A DNA stretch of 64,000 nucleotides from Xestospongia muta. Taxonomy: Eukaryota; Porifera; Demospongiae; Haplosclerida; Petrosiidae. A program made the translations under genes and the position numbers. The stretch spans positions 8,197,229 through 8,261,228 of the forward strand of contig OY848921.1 in assembly GCA_963693285.1 (NCBI GenBank), in the 5' to 3' direction. Under the pieces are notes generated by a model, which made no database searches, was not told where the DNA came from, and was given only the letters and a program-made list of their open reading frames with translations. Shown here piece after piece: positions 1 through 11,211 of the stretch. How positions within the stretch are numbered: position 1 is the first letter of the stretch; every line of letters starts with the position of its first letter.

Positions 1-39
1 TGTATATGCATACTTTAATTCTTTGTCCCTTCTTTAAAG

Positions 40-2006
40 GTTATTTGAAATAGCTCCCCACCTAAAAGCACTCTTTCCTTTCAAAGATGAAGCACTTTCA
101 GAGGAGAATGAGCTTCTAAAGAAACATGCACTTCAAGTCATGCAAACAGTTGATAGTGCAGTCACTTTGTTATTATCTGGTGATATCAAGACTTTACAGG
201 AAACTCTCATTGATTTAGGTGTCGTACACAACCTCAATAATGTCAAGCCTGAGCATTTTGCAGTAAGAACAAGTAGTCATTTTACTAGAGAGATTTTTTT
301 ATTGATTACTATTCTAAATTTGTGTTGTGCAAAAGACCTTTTGTTCTCAATGATAACTCGTGTACAAAATTCATATTTTATCACTAGGCAAGCCTCTCTA
401 GTTTATTCATCGCTCAACTACAATAATAAGGATACCACAACTATTAAATAGGAAATCAGTTCCTTTTATTTTAATACTGTTTAAAACTGCAAAAATGACA
501 GTGATGTTGACTTAGTAACAGTTAACACTGGCAGAGTGCCATAATTAATGTCAGTATTCATGTACTTGTACAAAGCAAATGTCAGTCTTTATTATTATTG
601 GGTTCACCTTTACACTTGCCCCTAGTGATCTTATATATACTCATTATATCATGCAGGTTTCCATATCATAGTGTCCCACTTTTCAGTGGCTACATGTTAG
701 TCTAGTCACTATACTTAAACCGATTATTTTATCGGAATTATGCACCAATAGGTTATCTCATTGCATTAGAATTGTGCATTCTTAGGTTATCTCAATTGCC
801 TTAAACATCTGGTTGCACTCATAGCAAACAAACACTAGACATGTTACTATGAACTTCCTGTCATTATATGAAAACTGACATTGTGATAACATTAGAAATG
901 TATAATATCTCTGACACAAGCCTTGTTTCATTTGCAAGTTTACTAACACCACTTACACATGACTTATACTAACTTTAAGCTGCCAACCAAGATGTCTAGT
1001 TGATAAGAATTATTTGTATGGAAACTACTCCATTCATATGCCATTATATCAGTATACATACCAGCATACCATTATATGAGTGTCCATATACCATATACCA
1101 GCATACCATTATATGAGTGTACCATATACTAGCATACCATTATATGAGTGTACCATATACCAGTATACCATTATACCAGTGTACCATATACCATTATATC
1201 AGTGTACCATATACTATTATATCAGTGTACCATATACCAGTATACCAATATATCAGTGTACCATATACCGGTATACCACTACCATTATATCAGTGTACCA
1301 TATACCATTATATCAGTGTACATACCACCAGCATACCATTATATGAGTGTCCATATACCATATACCACTATATCAGTGTACCATATACCATTATATCAGT
1401 GTACCATATACCAGTATACCATTATATCAGTGTACCATATATCACTGTGTCAGTATTCTATTATACTACTATTTAAATAATGTGGCTTCAGACTTGCTAA
1501 TGTGTCTGACAGCTGTTAATCACCTAGTTTAGTAACCAGAATATGCTATAAAATATAATGTGTGTATCAGTCAGGAGAGTTGTTAAACATAGAAGGATCT
1601 TCAAAATATACACAATAATGACTTTTAAACTCGGCCTTCTATTAAATATATATTATCATCCTAATTTCTATGGTCTATCATTAACTATATGTATAATGCA
1701 GTATCAAACCACTATAATGGCTACTCTATAGATTATACTGCTCTTATCAAAATAGTCAGCTAGTTGTGGCTTTGACACAGGAAATGGTTTAGTTCAGCCA
1801 CTATACCAACAGCCATAGGAATGACAAATGAAGTTATGATGAGTCTCTTTTCTTAGCCTGTAGGTGAATCACTCTTATATGCATTAAGTCAAGCACTTGG
1901 TGAAGAATTCACAGAAGAAGTCAAAGGAGCCTGGGTGGGTGTATATGGATTTGTAGAGACGACAATGGAGAAAGGGATGAAAGAAGGAATGGAGGCAGCA
2001 ATCTAA
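40..2006 (+). CDS. Neuroglobin-like globin, 3' part (two exons)
   Basis: This is the C-terminal half of a haem globin; the 5' exons lie outside the window. Exon 40-262 encodes helices leading to the proximal-histidine region (LGVVHNLNNVKPEHFA). Exon 1857-2006 continues PVGESLLYALSQALG, then EEVKGAWVGVYGF, and ends at TAA 2004-2006. The HxxxxVKPxHF followed by VGESLLY block is the F-to-G/H helix signature of neuroglobin-class globins, and the H in LGVVHN is the expected proximal haem ligand. The splice is phase 0 (gca|gtaag, ttag|cct). The intron is long for this window (about 1.6 kb) and carries a minisatellite. Haem binding is a family expectation; oxygen transport versus redox sensing cannot be decided here. 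No transmembrane segment is visible. An alternative acceptor at 1863 would disrupt the frame, so 1857 was chosen. Confidence 0.85.
1036..1466. repeat. Minisatellite in globin intron
   Basis: Degenerate tandem copies of a roughly 20-24 bp unit of the form CCATATACCATTATATCAGT, with variants CCAGCATACC and GAGTGT. About 18 units fill the middle of the globin intron. Open frames here (Tyr/Ile/Pro/Ser-rich, in all three + frames) are by-products of the repeat. Confidence 0.9.
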
Positions 2007-2393
2007 CTCAACAGACCTTCTAAATCAAAAGTACCACCAAGCCTCACTTTCTACAAAGATTTGTCTTTTCGAACATACTCTACATAATCAGGCGTGCAAA
2101 TATACTATTTTTGGTACAATTTTCTTTCTTATATAATAAACATTAGAGACTAACACTATTTACTTTCAATGTATTACTTATTTTTGCTTTATTACTGCTT
2201 GTAAATTTTTTTCTTTATTTTTTTTACACTTTTTATTCTCCAATCAACAATTTGAGTAACTGACTGACTACCCATTAATTGTAAATCCACTTACTATACT
2301 GGTGTGCTCTTTTAGTTTTTTTCTTAAGTTTGTAAGTATTAGTGTGATGTTAGTAACACAAGTGATCTTGATAGTAACAGACTACACATTTTG
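2007..2393. other. Convergent intergenic space, globin/IFT20
   Basis: AT-rich space between two stop codons, holding the 3' UTRs of both genes. An AATAAA-type signal occurs at about 2135 (ataataaac) for the + gene. No coding potential is seen. Confidence 0.6.
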
Positions 2394-4036
2394 TTAACCA
2401 AAGTCTTCAATAAATTCTGTCTGTTCCTTCTCAATTTGTTGCAATGACTGATACTCCAGTCTTAATCTACACAAAATAAGCAGCAAATAGAAAGTCCCTT
2501 TGATTTGTCATATAGATTATCATTATTTTTAACAGTATACCCACCAGTAACCTAGGATAGGTACTACTAGTAAGTTTCCCATTAAACTATCTCCCCTGTT
2601 AGTAATGGTATGACCTAGGATAGTTATTGTTATTATATTCTGTAGTATCTTATGATAGCCACTGAGAAACTACGATACACCCTGAATGATTTAATGGTTT
2701 AAGGTTTAAGTACAGGTTAGGTACAAACATCACAATAGTTCACTAGAAAAACCCCTTCAATTCATCAACCACCCCTCCAGTATAGTGCAAGCTTCTCCCT
2801 CAGATACAGTGTAAAATACATGTCCCAATTTTCATTTCTATACATTAGTAACCTATGCAGTAACCTCGATGATAGTACCATTAACCTCCACAGTAACCAA
2901 GGATGGTTACTATTAGTCAATAAAGTAGCTACTGATATAAGCTATTGAGTTACCATGACTCAACAGTAAAGAAATATTTCTGTTTTTATCAACTTTCACA
3001 CATACCTATAGTAGGAATTACTACACCCTTAAATATCTGAAATGTTACTAGTAACCTAATATCGTTACCTCCTCTCTCATTTTGTCAGAAGCCACAAATA
3101 TTTCAAGGGTGATATAATCATTGAGGTATGTACTAGAGTACACTAAATAGGAAGAGGCTGGACTTATCCATTATCTATACATTGTTAGTGACCAGAATTA
3201 TATGTTCTACTCACATAATATTAGCCCGCTATTAGAAGGGAACGGTTACTAGGCAACTGTTACTAGGTAACTGTTACTAGGGAATCGTTATTACTAGATG
3301 GTTGTTTTTTCTCAAGCAGTGTTATGATAATTGTACTATAATTAATTGATTCATTAATTACCTTTCTAATTGCATTTTCTTTTCAGCTATCAGAGAGAAC
3401 AATTGTTGCTTTTGTGATTCTCTTTGCTTAGCAATTGACCGAAGTTGACTTCGAGCTCCTATAGCCTAACAATGAATGGATGGTCTATTTTTAATCATGT
3501 AGTTATCCATCCATTTATCTATGTATCTGTCCATTCACCTAGTACAATATCAATCTATTATACTAAACATTGTCCATTCAATTAAGCATCAATTTACCTA
3601 AAATACTCCTATCCATTCATATATTTATGCATCCATCCATCATCCATCTGTCTATTTATTCACTTCCATTTGTCCATTTTGTTTCATCTATGTATTAGTC
3701 TTGTTTCATAATTTTTTGTCATCCATCCATTCATTCATCATGGAGTACACAAACACTCTGACTTACTTTGGTCTTTTCATCTTCCACTTGTTTTGCCAAA
3801 GAATCAACCATTTCGATAAACCCACCAACTAAAGCCTGAAACTCGGATATTTCTAGAAAATGGACAAAGAATAGTTTCAACACAATGACTAGAGTATGTG
3901 TCTGCTTACTATTCACAAATTCTCGACATTCTTCCTTCAGTTCTTCAGTATTTCCAGCTGTTTCTGGTTCAACTACTCTAATCTTAGACAATTCATCAAA
4001 AAAGAATCCTTCTACTGGCTGAGATGGAACGGACAT
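2394..4036 (-). CDS. IFT20: Intraflagellar transport protein 20
   Basis: IFT20 is the small coiled-coil subunit of IFT-B that also works at the Golgi in ciliary membrane-protein sorting. The first exon reads [18 protein letters not shown], then [11 protein letters not shown]. The next exons give [20 protein letters not shown] (about 3763-3855), [15 protein letters not shown] and [11 protein letters not shown] (about 3361-3466). The last gives [20 protein letters not shown] (about 2395-2470), with stop 2394-2396. All blocks align in order with animal IFT20 over its full usual length of about 130 residues. The longer frame starts at 4060, but the ATG at 4036 gives the same distance to the FDEL motif as vertebrate IFT20 and leaves the X-box-like element (4053-4066) in the leader. 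It diverges from HFM1. Confidence 0.93.
2535..3300. repeat. Dispersed AGTAACCTAGGATAG-type repeats in IFT20 last intron
   Basis: The intron holds repeated short motifs built around CCTAGG or ACTAGG and GTAAC, for example near 2549, 2610, 2850-2900 and 3045. It ends in a tandem run GTTACTAGG(C/T)AAC at 3245-3290. The same CTATCCTAGGT core is the heart of the 60-bp tandem repeat at 17041-17170. Confidence 0.65.
3245..3271 (-). promoter_or_regulatory. Two adjacent X-box (RFX) consensus matches
   Basis: Read on the minus strand, 3245-3257 is GTTGCCTAGTAAC and 3259-3271 is GTTACCTAGTAAC. Both fit GTNRCC-N1-RGYAAC exactly. They lie in the last IFT20 intron as part of a short tandem repeat, so they could be repeat coincidence or an intronic enhancer. 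RFX factors regulating ciliary genes is established knowledge; use of these copies is inference. Confidence 0.4.
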
Positions 4037-4052
4037 ATTGAAGTTTAGTTTG

Positions 4053-4066
4053 GTAACCATAGAAAC
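4053..4066. promoter_or_regulatory. X-box-like site at IFT20/HFM1 divergent promoter
   Basis: GTAACCATAGAAAC differs from the RFX X-box GTNRCC-N2-RGYAAC at one position (Y is A). It lies 17 bp upstream of the preferred IFT20 ATG (4036) and would overlap the alternative ATG at 4058-4060, which favours the shorter protein. Confidence 0.5.
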
Positions 4067-4203
4067 ATTAATTATAATAGGGTTATCCTCTGAAGGCGCG
4101 CTAGATAATTATACCCACGTGCATTGCAAAATTAATATTAATTTTCAAAAATTATAACAAAGCTAACTGCAGGGCTGTGGACTGGCCTGAAAATAAAAAA
4201 AAA

Positions 4204-7200
4204 TGTCTAATATCTTTGTTCCTTCTCCTCCAAACGAAGCATTCTTTGATTCCTTGTTTGCAACCCAGCAATTTCAGCCATCTTCAGTGAAATCACTACG
4301 GTGCTTGAAATAATTTTATACAATTGAATATAACATTGTTTCTATGTTTAGGAGCACAAAGAATCAAGTGCACTCTTCAGAGAGAAGTATTCAAGAACCT
4401 TTTAGACCAAATGAATTTTATTATCACTCACAACAGCAGTACCAACCAAGTTAGCTTCAAAACATTATTTGTCCATCAATTTATAATCTGATCCTTATCA
4501 GGTGTAAATAGACATTTTCTTCCTCCATTACAAACTGTTCCATCGACACCAGCACTTGAACAACAACAACCATTTATACCACAGTCGGTAGACCGCAGAC
4601 TTAACTTCTCATGTTAGTATAAACATACCTTCACTCTATCTGACCTCTCTCTCTCTCTCCCTATAGTTGATGATCCTACTGTACCAGAAGGAAAGAGCAT
4701 AGTTGGACTCCGCCCAGTGACTGAAATACGTATCCATATCTTCATAGTATCATTATCTAGTATACAATATATGACTTAACTGCATTTTCTATTTGGAATT
4801 AGCTGAACGATATCAGTCTGTCTTTAATGGATTCTCTTATTTTAATCTTGTACAATCTAAAGTATTTGATGACGTCATGTACTCTGATAGTCATCTGGTG
4901 ACGTCTGCTCCTACTGGCAGTGGAAAGACTGTTATCTTTGAGCTTGCTATTGTACGTGTTCTTATGCAAATGAGCGATAGTATTCATTCTCTAAAAATTG
5001 TTTATGGTATGATGGATGGATGGATGGATGGATGGATGGACATACAGATGGATTTTATACCTAATTACCTCATATTGTTGTGCATTCTTCACTTGTCACT
5101 AGTGGCTCCAATAAAAGCATTATGTACTGAACGTTATGAAGACTGGACAACAAAATTTGGTTCTCTTGGTCTTCATTGTTCTGAGTTGACAGGAGACAGT
5201 CAACTTGATGATTACTTTGAGCTTCAAAAGGCCCAGATCATTATGACAACACCAGTAAGAGAAGTTATATAATATTATTTTTATATTTGTTTATTTTTAA
5301 AATGTGCACAGGAGAAATGGGACAGCATGACACGAAAATGGAGGGATAATAAATCCCTTGTACAGCTGGTGCAACTATTTCTAATTGATGAAGTCAGCAA
5401 ATTTGTCCATCTATCTGTCTGTCTGTTTACCATCCACTTTCTACCAGTGACCTTCACCTTTTAATGGTTGTATATACTGTATTTATTACATGTATATGTA
5501 GGTACATCAATTAAATGACGAATCTCGTGGTCCAACAGTTGAAGCTATCGTGAGTCGTATGAAGACAGTGAGAACATCAGTAGTACGTGAGAGAGGAGGT
5601 CATTCTGTCTCTAGCAGTAATCTATTGCTAAGATTTATTGCTGTTTCTGCAACCATACCTAACATTAGAGATGTATGTGTGATAACAATCTAATTTATCT
5701 ATTCAAATTGCCATCCATTCACCTAATATTCTCAAACGTTTTCTTATTCTAAATGATTTTCTTGTACAGATAGCTTCATGGCTAGGTTCTGAAGCTCATC
5801 CTGCCATTACACATTGGTAATGTACAATATTTAGTATAAAACATTGTTCTATTCCATTCAACAGTATCGATGAAACCCATCGTCCAGTTCAACTAAGAAG
5901 AGTTGTTCTTGGTTTTCCAGATGCAACCACAGACTTTAAATTTGATCTTTCACTAAACTATAAACTCAGTGGTGTTGTCCAATGCTATTCAGATCAGAAA
6001 CCGACTCTAGTAGTATGTTAATACACTGACATAATTACAGGGGCATAAGCCAATTATCCTCACACAGTTTTGTGCTACTCGTAAAGGCACACAACAAGCT
6101 GCTTCTGTTTTAGTGAAAGATGCACGTTTTGTAATGAACGGAGAACACAAGAGAAGGTATCCTGAGAAACAACACACAAATTTAATAATTAAAGAATTCG
6201 TGAAAAAATCCCAAAAGAGATTATAATATTTGTTTATAGACAACATATTTTTATTGCTATAATATTATATTATAGCCTCAATTCTTTAGTTATTTCTATC
6301 ATTAATTTTGTTTAGGTTGCAATCTATTGCCAGCACTCTTAATGATAGCAAATTAAGAGGTAATATGGACTATAGTAGTAATCCTGTTATAATTGTATGT
6401 GTTTTAGAACTTGTTGTATACGGTGTTGGATATCATCATGCTGGGATGACTGCCAATGATAGGAAAACCATTGAAGCTATGTTTACTAATGGTGAACTAC
6501 CTGTTCTGTGTGAGTTATAGGAATGAAATTGAGGATGGATGGTTTGAGAATGAGGATGAAAAGAAAATTACCTTGTGTTCTTGTTTTTAGTTGCCACAAG
6601 TACTTTAGCTATGGGAGTAAGTCCACTGTATAGTGCTAAAAAATTGAATAAGATCTGTTTAATTTTGTAGGTCAATCTTCCAGCTCATTTAGTAATTATC
6701 AAATCAACTCTACATTATGTGGGGGGCATGTTTCAAGAGTATTCTGAGAGCCAAGTACTACAAATGATAGGGCGTGCAGGACGACCACAGGTCAGTCCTA
6801 TAGTGACTACTAAATGATTCATGTGTTTACAATTTCCTCTAGTTTGACACAACAGCAACTGCAGTCATAATGACAAGAAATTCTACAAAATTCAAATATG
6901 AGGCACTTCTCAGTGGAACTCAAGTAATAGAAAGCAAGTAAGGATTATATTTATAAAACAGTTATATTATTCTCTCTCTCTCTCTCTCTGCAGTCTTCAT
7001 GCTCATTTAATTGAACATCTCAATGCAGAGATAGTATTACATACAATTACTGATGTCAGCATAGCCCTGGATTGGATGAAGTCTACTTTTCTCTACATAC
7101 GTATTAAAAAAAATCCCAAGTATTACAGTATGTGTATTAATAATCTCATCGTGTGTCTAGTTTACATCCAAAATTATAGGAATTCCAGTAGATTTACCAC

Positions 7201-8882
7201 CTGAAAAATTAGAGGAGAAGCTTCAAGGTATATTTTACCAGAAAGACAGAGAAGTCTGATGACACTTTGTTCTCTGTTATAGAAATGTGTTTAAAAGATT
7301 TGCATCTTCTTGAAGCTGAAGGTCTTATCAACATGGAGGATGGGTTTACGCTAACTCCTACTGGTATGTATTATCATTAACACAACTGAATCATGTGCTA
7401 TATTTTTATGAACATATTACTATCATTGGGATGGCTCTCCTCTAATAGATACTGGACGAATGATGGCTCGATATTATGTTGCATTTGAGTCTATGAAGAG
7501 GTTTCTTAGTCTGAAAGGAACTGAAACCCTTGGAGAACTGGTGGGCTTCTTGTGATTAAATCAATGATAATACATATTGAGTTAGGTTCAAGAATTATCA
7601 CAATGTGAAGAGTTTCAAGAGGTTCGATTACGAGTTAATGAGAAACGAATTTTGAATCAATTAAACAAGGACAAGCACAGAGCAACTATTAGGCAAGTAC
7701 TGAGTTAATATACGATAGAAGACACACCTTTAACTTCTGTGGATTCCATAATTTTATCATAGGTTTCCAATGTCTGGGAAGATGAAGTCCACAGATATGA
7801 AAGTTAATTGGTATGTTAGTTGATGGAATGAAAGTGGGGATGGATAAGGTGGAATGAGAATGAGGATGGTATGGTGGAATGAGAATGAGGATGGTATGGT
7901 GGATTGAGAATGACATAAGATGCTTTGATATTGGAATTGTGTATTTATTATATATTAACTGTTACTTCCAGTTTAATACAAGCTACACTAGGATGTCTAC
8001 CAATTCAAGAATTCGGTCTGAACCAAGATATGCAAAAGATATTTCGTTCTGCGTCACGTCTTTGTAGATGTAAGTGGGTATGTCCCTGTGTTTTACGTCA
8101 TAATTAACAGGCTTAATGGAACTATTATTGCTTGGCTCCAACTTCACTGGACTATTAAATGCTGTGCTACTTTACAAATGTGTTCAAACTAAGTAAGAGA
8201 AATGAAAGAATTCATTATATTAAGTTGTATTTTTGTATTTAATTTCTCTAAAATTATCAGATTGTGGGAAAATTCTAAGCATGTCGCCAAACAGCTTGAC
8301 AAAATAGGTGATAGATTGATGGATGGATTAATGGATGGATGGACAGACAGATAGATAGATAGATAGTTAAGCAGACAGATGAATTGAGGGATATTCAAGT
8401 TTAAATTGGTAGGTGTGACATTGAGTACTACCCTCGTCAATGCTGGATTAACCACGTTCAAGAAAATACTAGAAACAAATGCTCGTGAACTTGAATTAAT
8501 TGTTAATCGTCACCCTCCCTTTGGAAACCAAGTAAATTAACACTAATAAATAAATAAATACTAACTCTTATTTACTATATAGGTCAAAGAGGCTGTCACA
8601 AAATTGCCTCAATATTCTATTGCAATAGAACAGGTACATGCATGATCTTATAGTATTCTTTTATTTAATTGAGTTATCTAGTCTTCAACATTGGCGTCAG
8701 ATCAAGCTGATTTAATGATTACATTAACATTGGTCAATCATGCTCTATTGCAAGAGCTAGGCTGTACTGCTGGACCTGGTCATACGTGTTTATTACTTAT
8801 AGGAGATGAAGACAACCGAGTAGTGATGAAACAAAAAATAATGTAAAAATTATGTTGTGACAATCTTGGATAACACTGATTG

Positions 8883-8962
<80 letters not shown>

Positions 8963-11057
8963 GGATTCTCAGTTACTCCATGGTGGTAAATGGTCTAAAA
9001 GAGTCTCAATTGTTAGGGCTAACAGTGGGACAAAGTTACAATTCCATTATATTAGTCTAGAATATGGTTTGTGTCCACATATAATACTACATAATATACA
9101 ATATAACAGAATTAACTAACAAGAGTTTATCTTTTCAGTTGGGCTTGATCTTCAGCAATCTTTCACTCCACAATATAGTCATAAATTTATACCACCAGCA
9201 ATATCCATCAAGGTAACAATTGAACAGGAACATATAATTCAGAGTGTCTTTAATGTTGTCAATACCTAATATTTTGAGAACTTAAGTAGAAAATTTTACA
9301 TCTTTCTTTAGAAAGAGAATGGTAATGAAAATAAGAAAAAAGGTTTGCAGATATAATTTTTCTTCACAGTGTGTACATTGCTACTTTCTTTCATACATGT
9401 ACTTTAGAGAGATCAGGCACTTTATCTAAAGGAAAACAAACACAATGCAGTCATCGTTGTATCAATAAGAGTGTGTATCCTTAATTCTCTCCAATTTCCT
9501 GAACACTATTAGAGTTTAATGATAACAAGTCTATCCTTGACTGTACATAGCTGTGGTCATGATTGTTGTAAGTATGGCCTACCAATGGACACAACATCTA
9601 CTGACATTGGAAAGGTCTGTATTGACATATACAGATTATAATAAGCAGGGATTTTTGCTCTTTTCTTGCAGGACCATGCATACAGCAGGTATTCCAGACC
9701 ATCTACCTCTAATAAGACAACTCCGATGAAGAAACCTGGCAATAGGATGACAACACATATTAATGAGCTTCACACTCGTGTTCAGTCGATTCCACCAACT
9801 CCTGGACTAAAAAGAATCAAGGTATTATTCAAAAAATTATATCCTAACAATTTGTGCATAAATTTGCACACAAAAAACTATATTTATATGATACTGGCTT
9901 ACTCCATTTTAGGTCGCGAGTTCAGATTACAGGGACTACCTTAGTCCTAGTAATCTAAAGCAACGATTCAGCTATACACCAAGGACTAAACTCACTCACT
10001 CTCTTCCTTTATCATCGTCTCCTCCACTGGTCACTCCCATATATAATGGTCCACTTCACTCCATAGATGGAGGAGATGATGATAAATGTACTTCAAGTGG
10101 TGGAAATGATATGGATTTTTTTACTCAAAATAACCACCCATTTGAAGTATCTGATGAGGAATTTGATGAATTTGCTTCATTAGATCAGGAATTATTGAAT
10201 ATGGAGTTTTTGATTGATGAAACATCTGAGGAAGAAGGTTTGCCACCTAGTCCTCCTCCCCTTCCTCAACCTCTTGCTCAGTTGAAGTCCATCCACTCTC
10301 AAGCATCCCTCCAGCAACAATCAACTCCAGTACAATCACCTCAACATAAAAGACTGACTCCATTAACCTCACCTTGTGGAATGACTCCAGTTTGTACTCC
10401 ATTGAAATCTACCCATCAAATGATCCCTCAATCTACATTACCACTTCCTCCTCTTAAGAAAACAGCCAATACAGCATTATATAGAAATGTGATGAGACCT
10501 GGATCTAATGTAGTTTGTTCATCAATGACAAAAACCAGTCCATCATTTTGTATATCAAATACTACAACTACACTACCTACTAGAAGGTTGACATATTCAT
10601 CAGAGAACACTCTTCAGCAACCTAATACACACCTTGAATCAACTGGATACAACAAGTTTGAGCATCTTAAACTGACTGGATACCAATTAGAGGACCCTAA
10701 ACTGACTGAAAGTCAATTGGCGAAAAGGGAAGATCCACCTGCAAAGAAGCTCTGTCAGAGAAACATATTCTCCGACAGAAGTCTTGAAACATCAACTGAC
10801 AACACTGATAAAATTAGTTCTTGTACTACAGTTGATGTACATACGAAACCTCATAGAGGAACTCTACTACAGTCCTCTCAATCCCACAACAACATGGATT
10901 TGTCCTTCTTCACATCAAAAACAAGGTAAGTCACATGTCCATACTATACTATCCTATAGTTAGCAAGTATAAATATACAACCATGCATTTCTCCATTCTT
11001 AGTAATTCTGATGATGACAGTGATCTTTTTGGAGCAGTATTTGCAGGTATATTTTGA
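4204..11057 (+). CDS. HFM1: Meiotic DNA helicase HFM1/MER3
   Basis: This is a superfamily-2 Ski2-like helicase; HFM1/MER3 stabilises recombination intermediates for meiotic crossovers. About 25 short exons start with [20 protein letters not shown] motif and Walker [22 protein letters not shown] (about 4900). Then VAPIKALC and [11 protein letters not shown]. The DEVH box is split by an intron (LFLIDE to about 5388, [12 protein letters not shown] from about 5502). Next come [37 protein letters not shown] and [10 protein letters not shown] (about 6760). The winged-helix/Sec63 part spans about 7.2-8.7 kb. A C-terminal Cys/His cluster (CSHRC, then CGHDCCKYG) is typical of HFM1 and is split by a U12-like intron (9475-9550). 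The long last-but-one exon to 10925 is Ser/Pro/Thr-rich and low-complexity. The end reads [11 protein letters not shown], stop 11055-11057. Length and domain order are complete. Confidence 0.95.
5011..5045 (+). repeat. (GATG)n tetranucleotide repeat in HFM1 intron
   Basis: A GATGGATGGATGG run lies just inside a donor (ggtatgatggatgg). The same tetranucleotide, mostly as its complement CATC/CCAT, recurs in introns near 3480-3740, 8311-8370, 26460-26540, 35455-35610 and 56700-56750. Confidence 0.85.
8884..8960 (+). repeat. (CT)n tract forming the 3' splice site of an HFM1 intron
   Basis: About 38 pure CT units run directly into the acceptor AG (8961-8962). The exon that follows encodes [15 protein letters not shown]. 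The repeat itself is the only polypyrimidine tract of this intron. Confidence 0.95.
9475..9550 (+). other. U12-type intron in HFM1
   Basis: The 76-nt intron begins GTATCCTTA, the minor-spliceosome donor pattern. It contains ATCCTTGAC (9533-9541), one base from the U12 branch consensus TTCCTTRAC, about 10 nt before the AG. Splicing joins ...INKSV to CGHDCCKYG and restores the HFM1 Cys cluster in frame. Confidence 0.75.
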
Positions 11058-11211
11058 GAGCACAGGTACAATAATAAAATATGACTATATTTAAAAACAA
11101 TACACAATGTAACCAATGCAGAGCATTGGTATAAAAAAGATATCACAAGATTACAGTATAATATCAGCAATTAATATTATTACATTTATTTCATGTACAA
11201 GTCAACAACAT

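Noticed and set aside
1036..1466. CRISPR-like or protein-coding array
   Set aside because: The units are contiguous with no unique spacers and decay gradually; it is a minisatellite inside a globin intron of a eukaryote.
4725..4740. Third U12 donor candidate (gtatccat) in HFM1
   Set aside because: The donor is imperfect and no TTCCTTRAC-like branch site precedes the acceptor.
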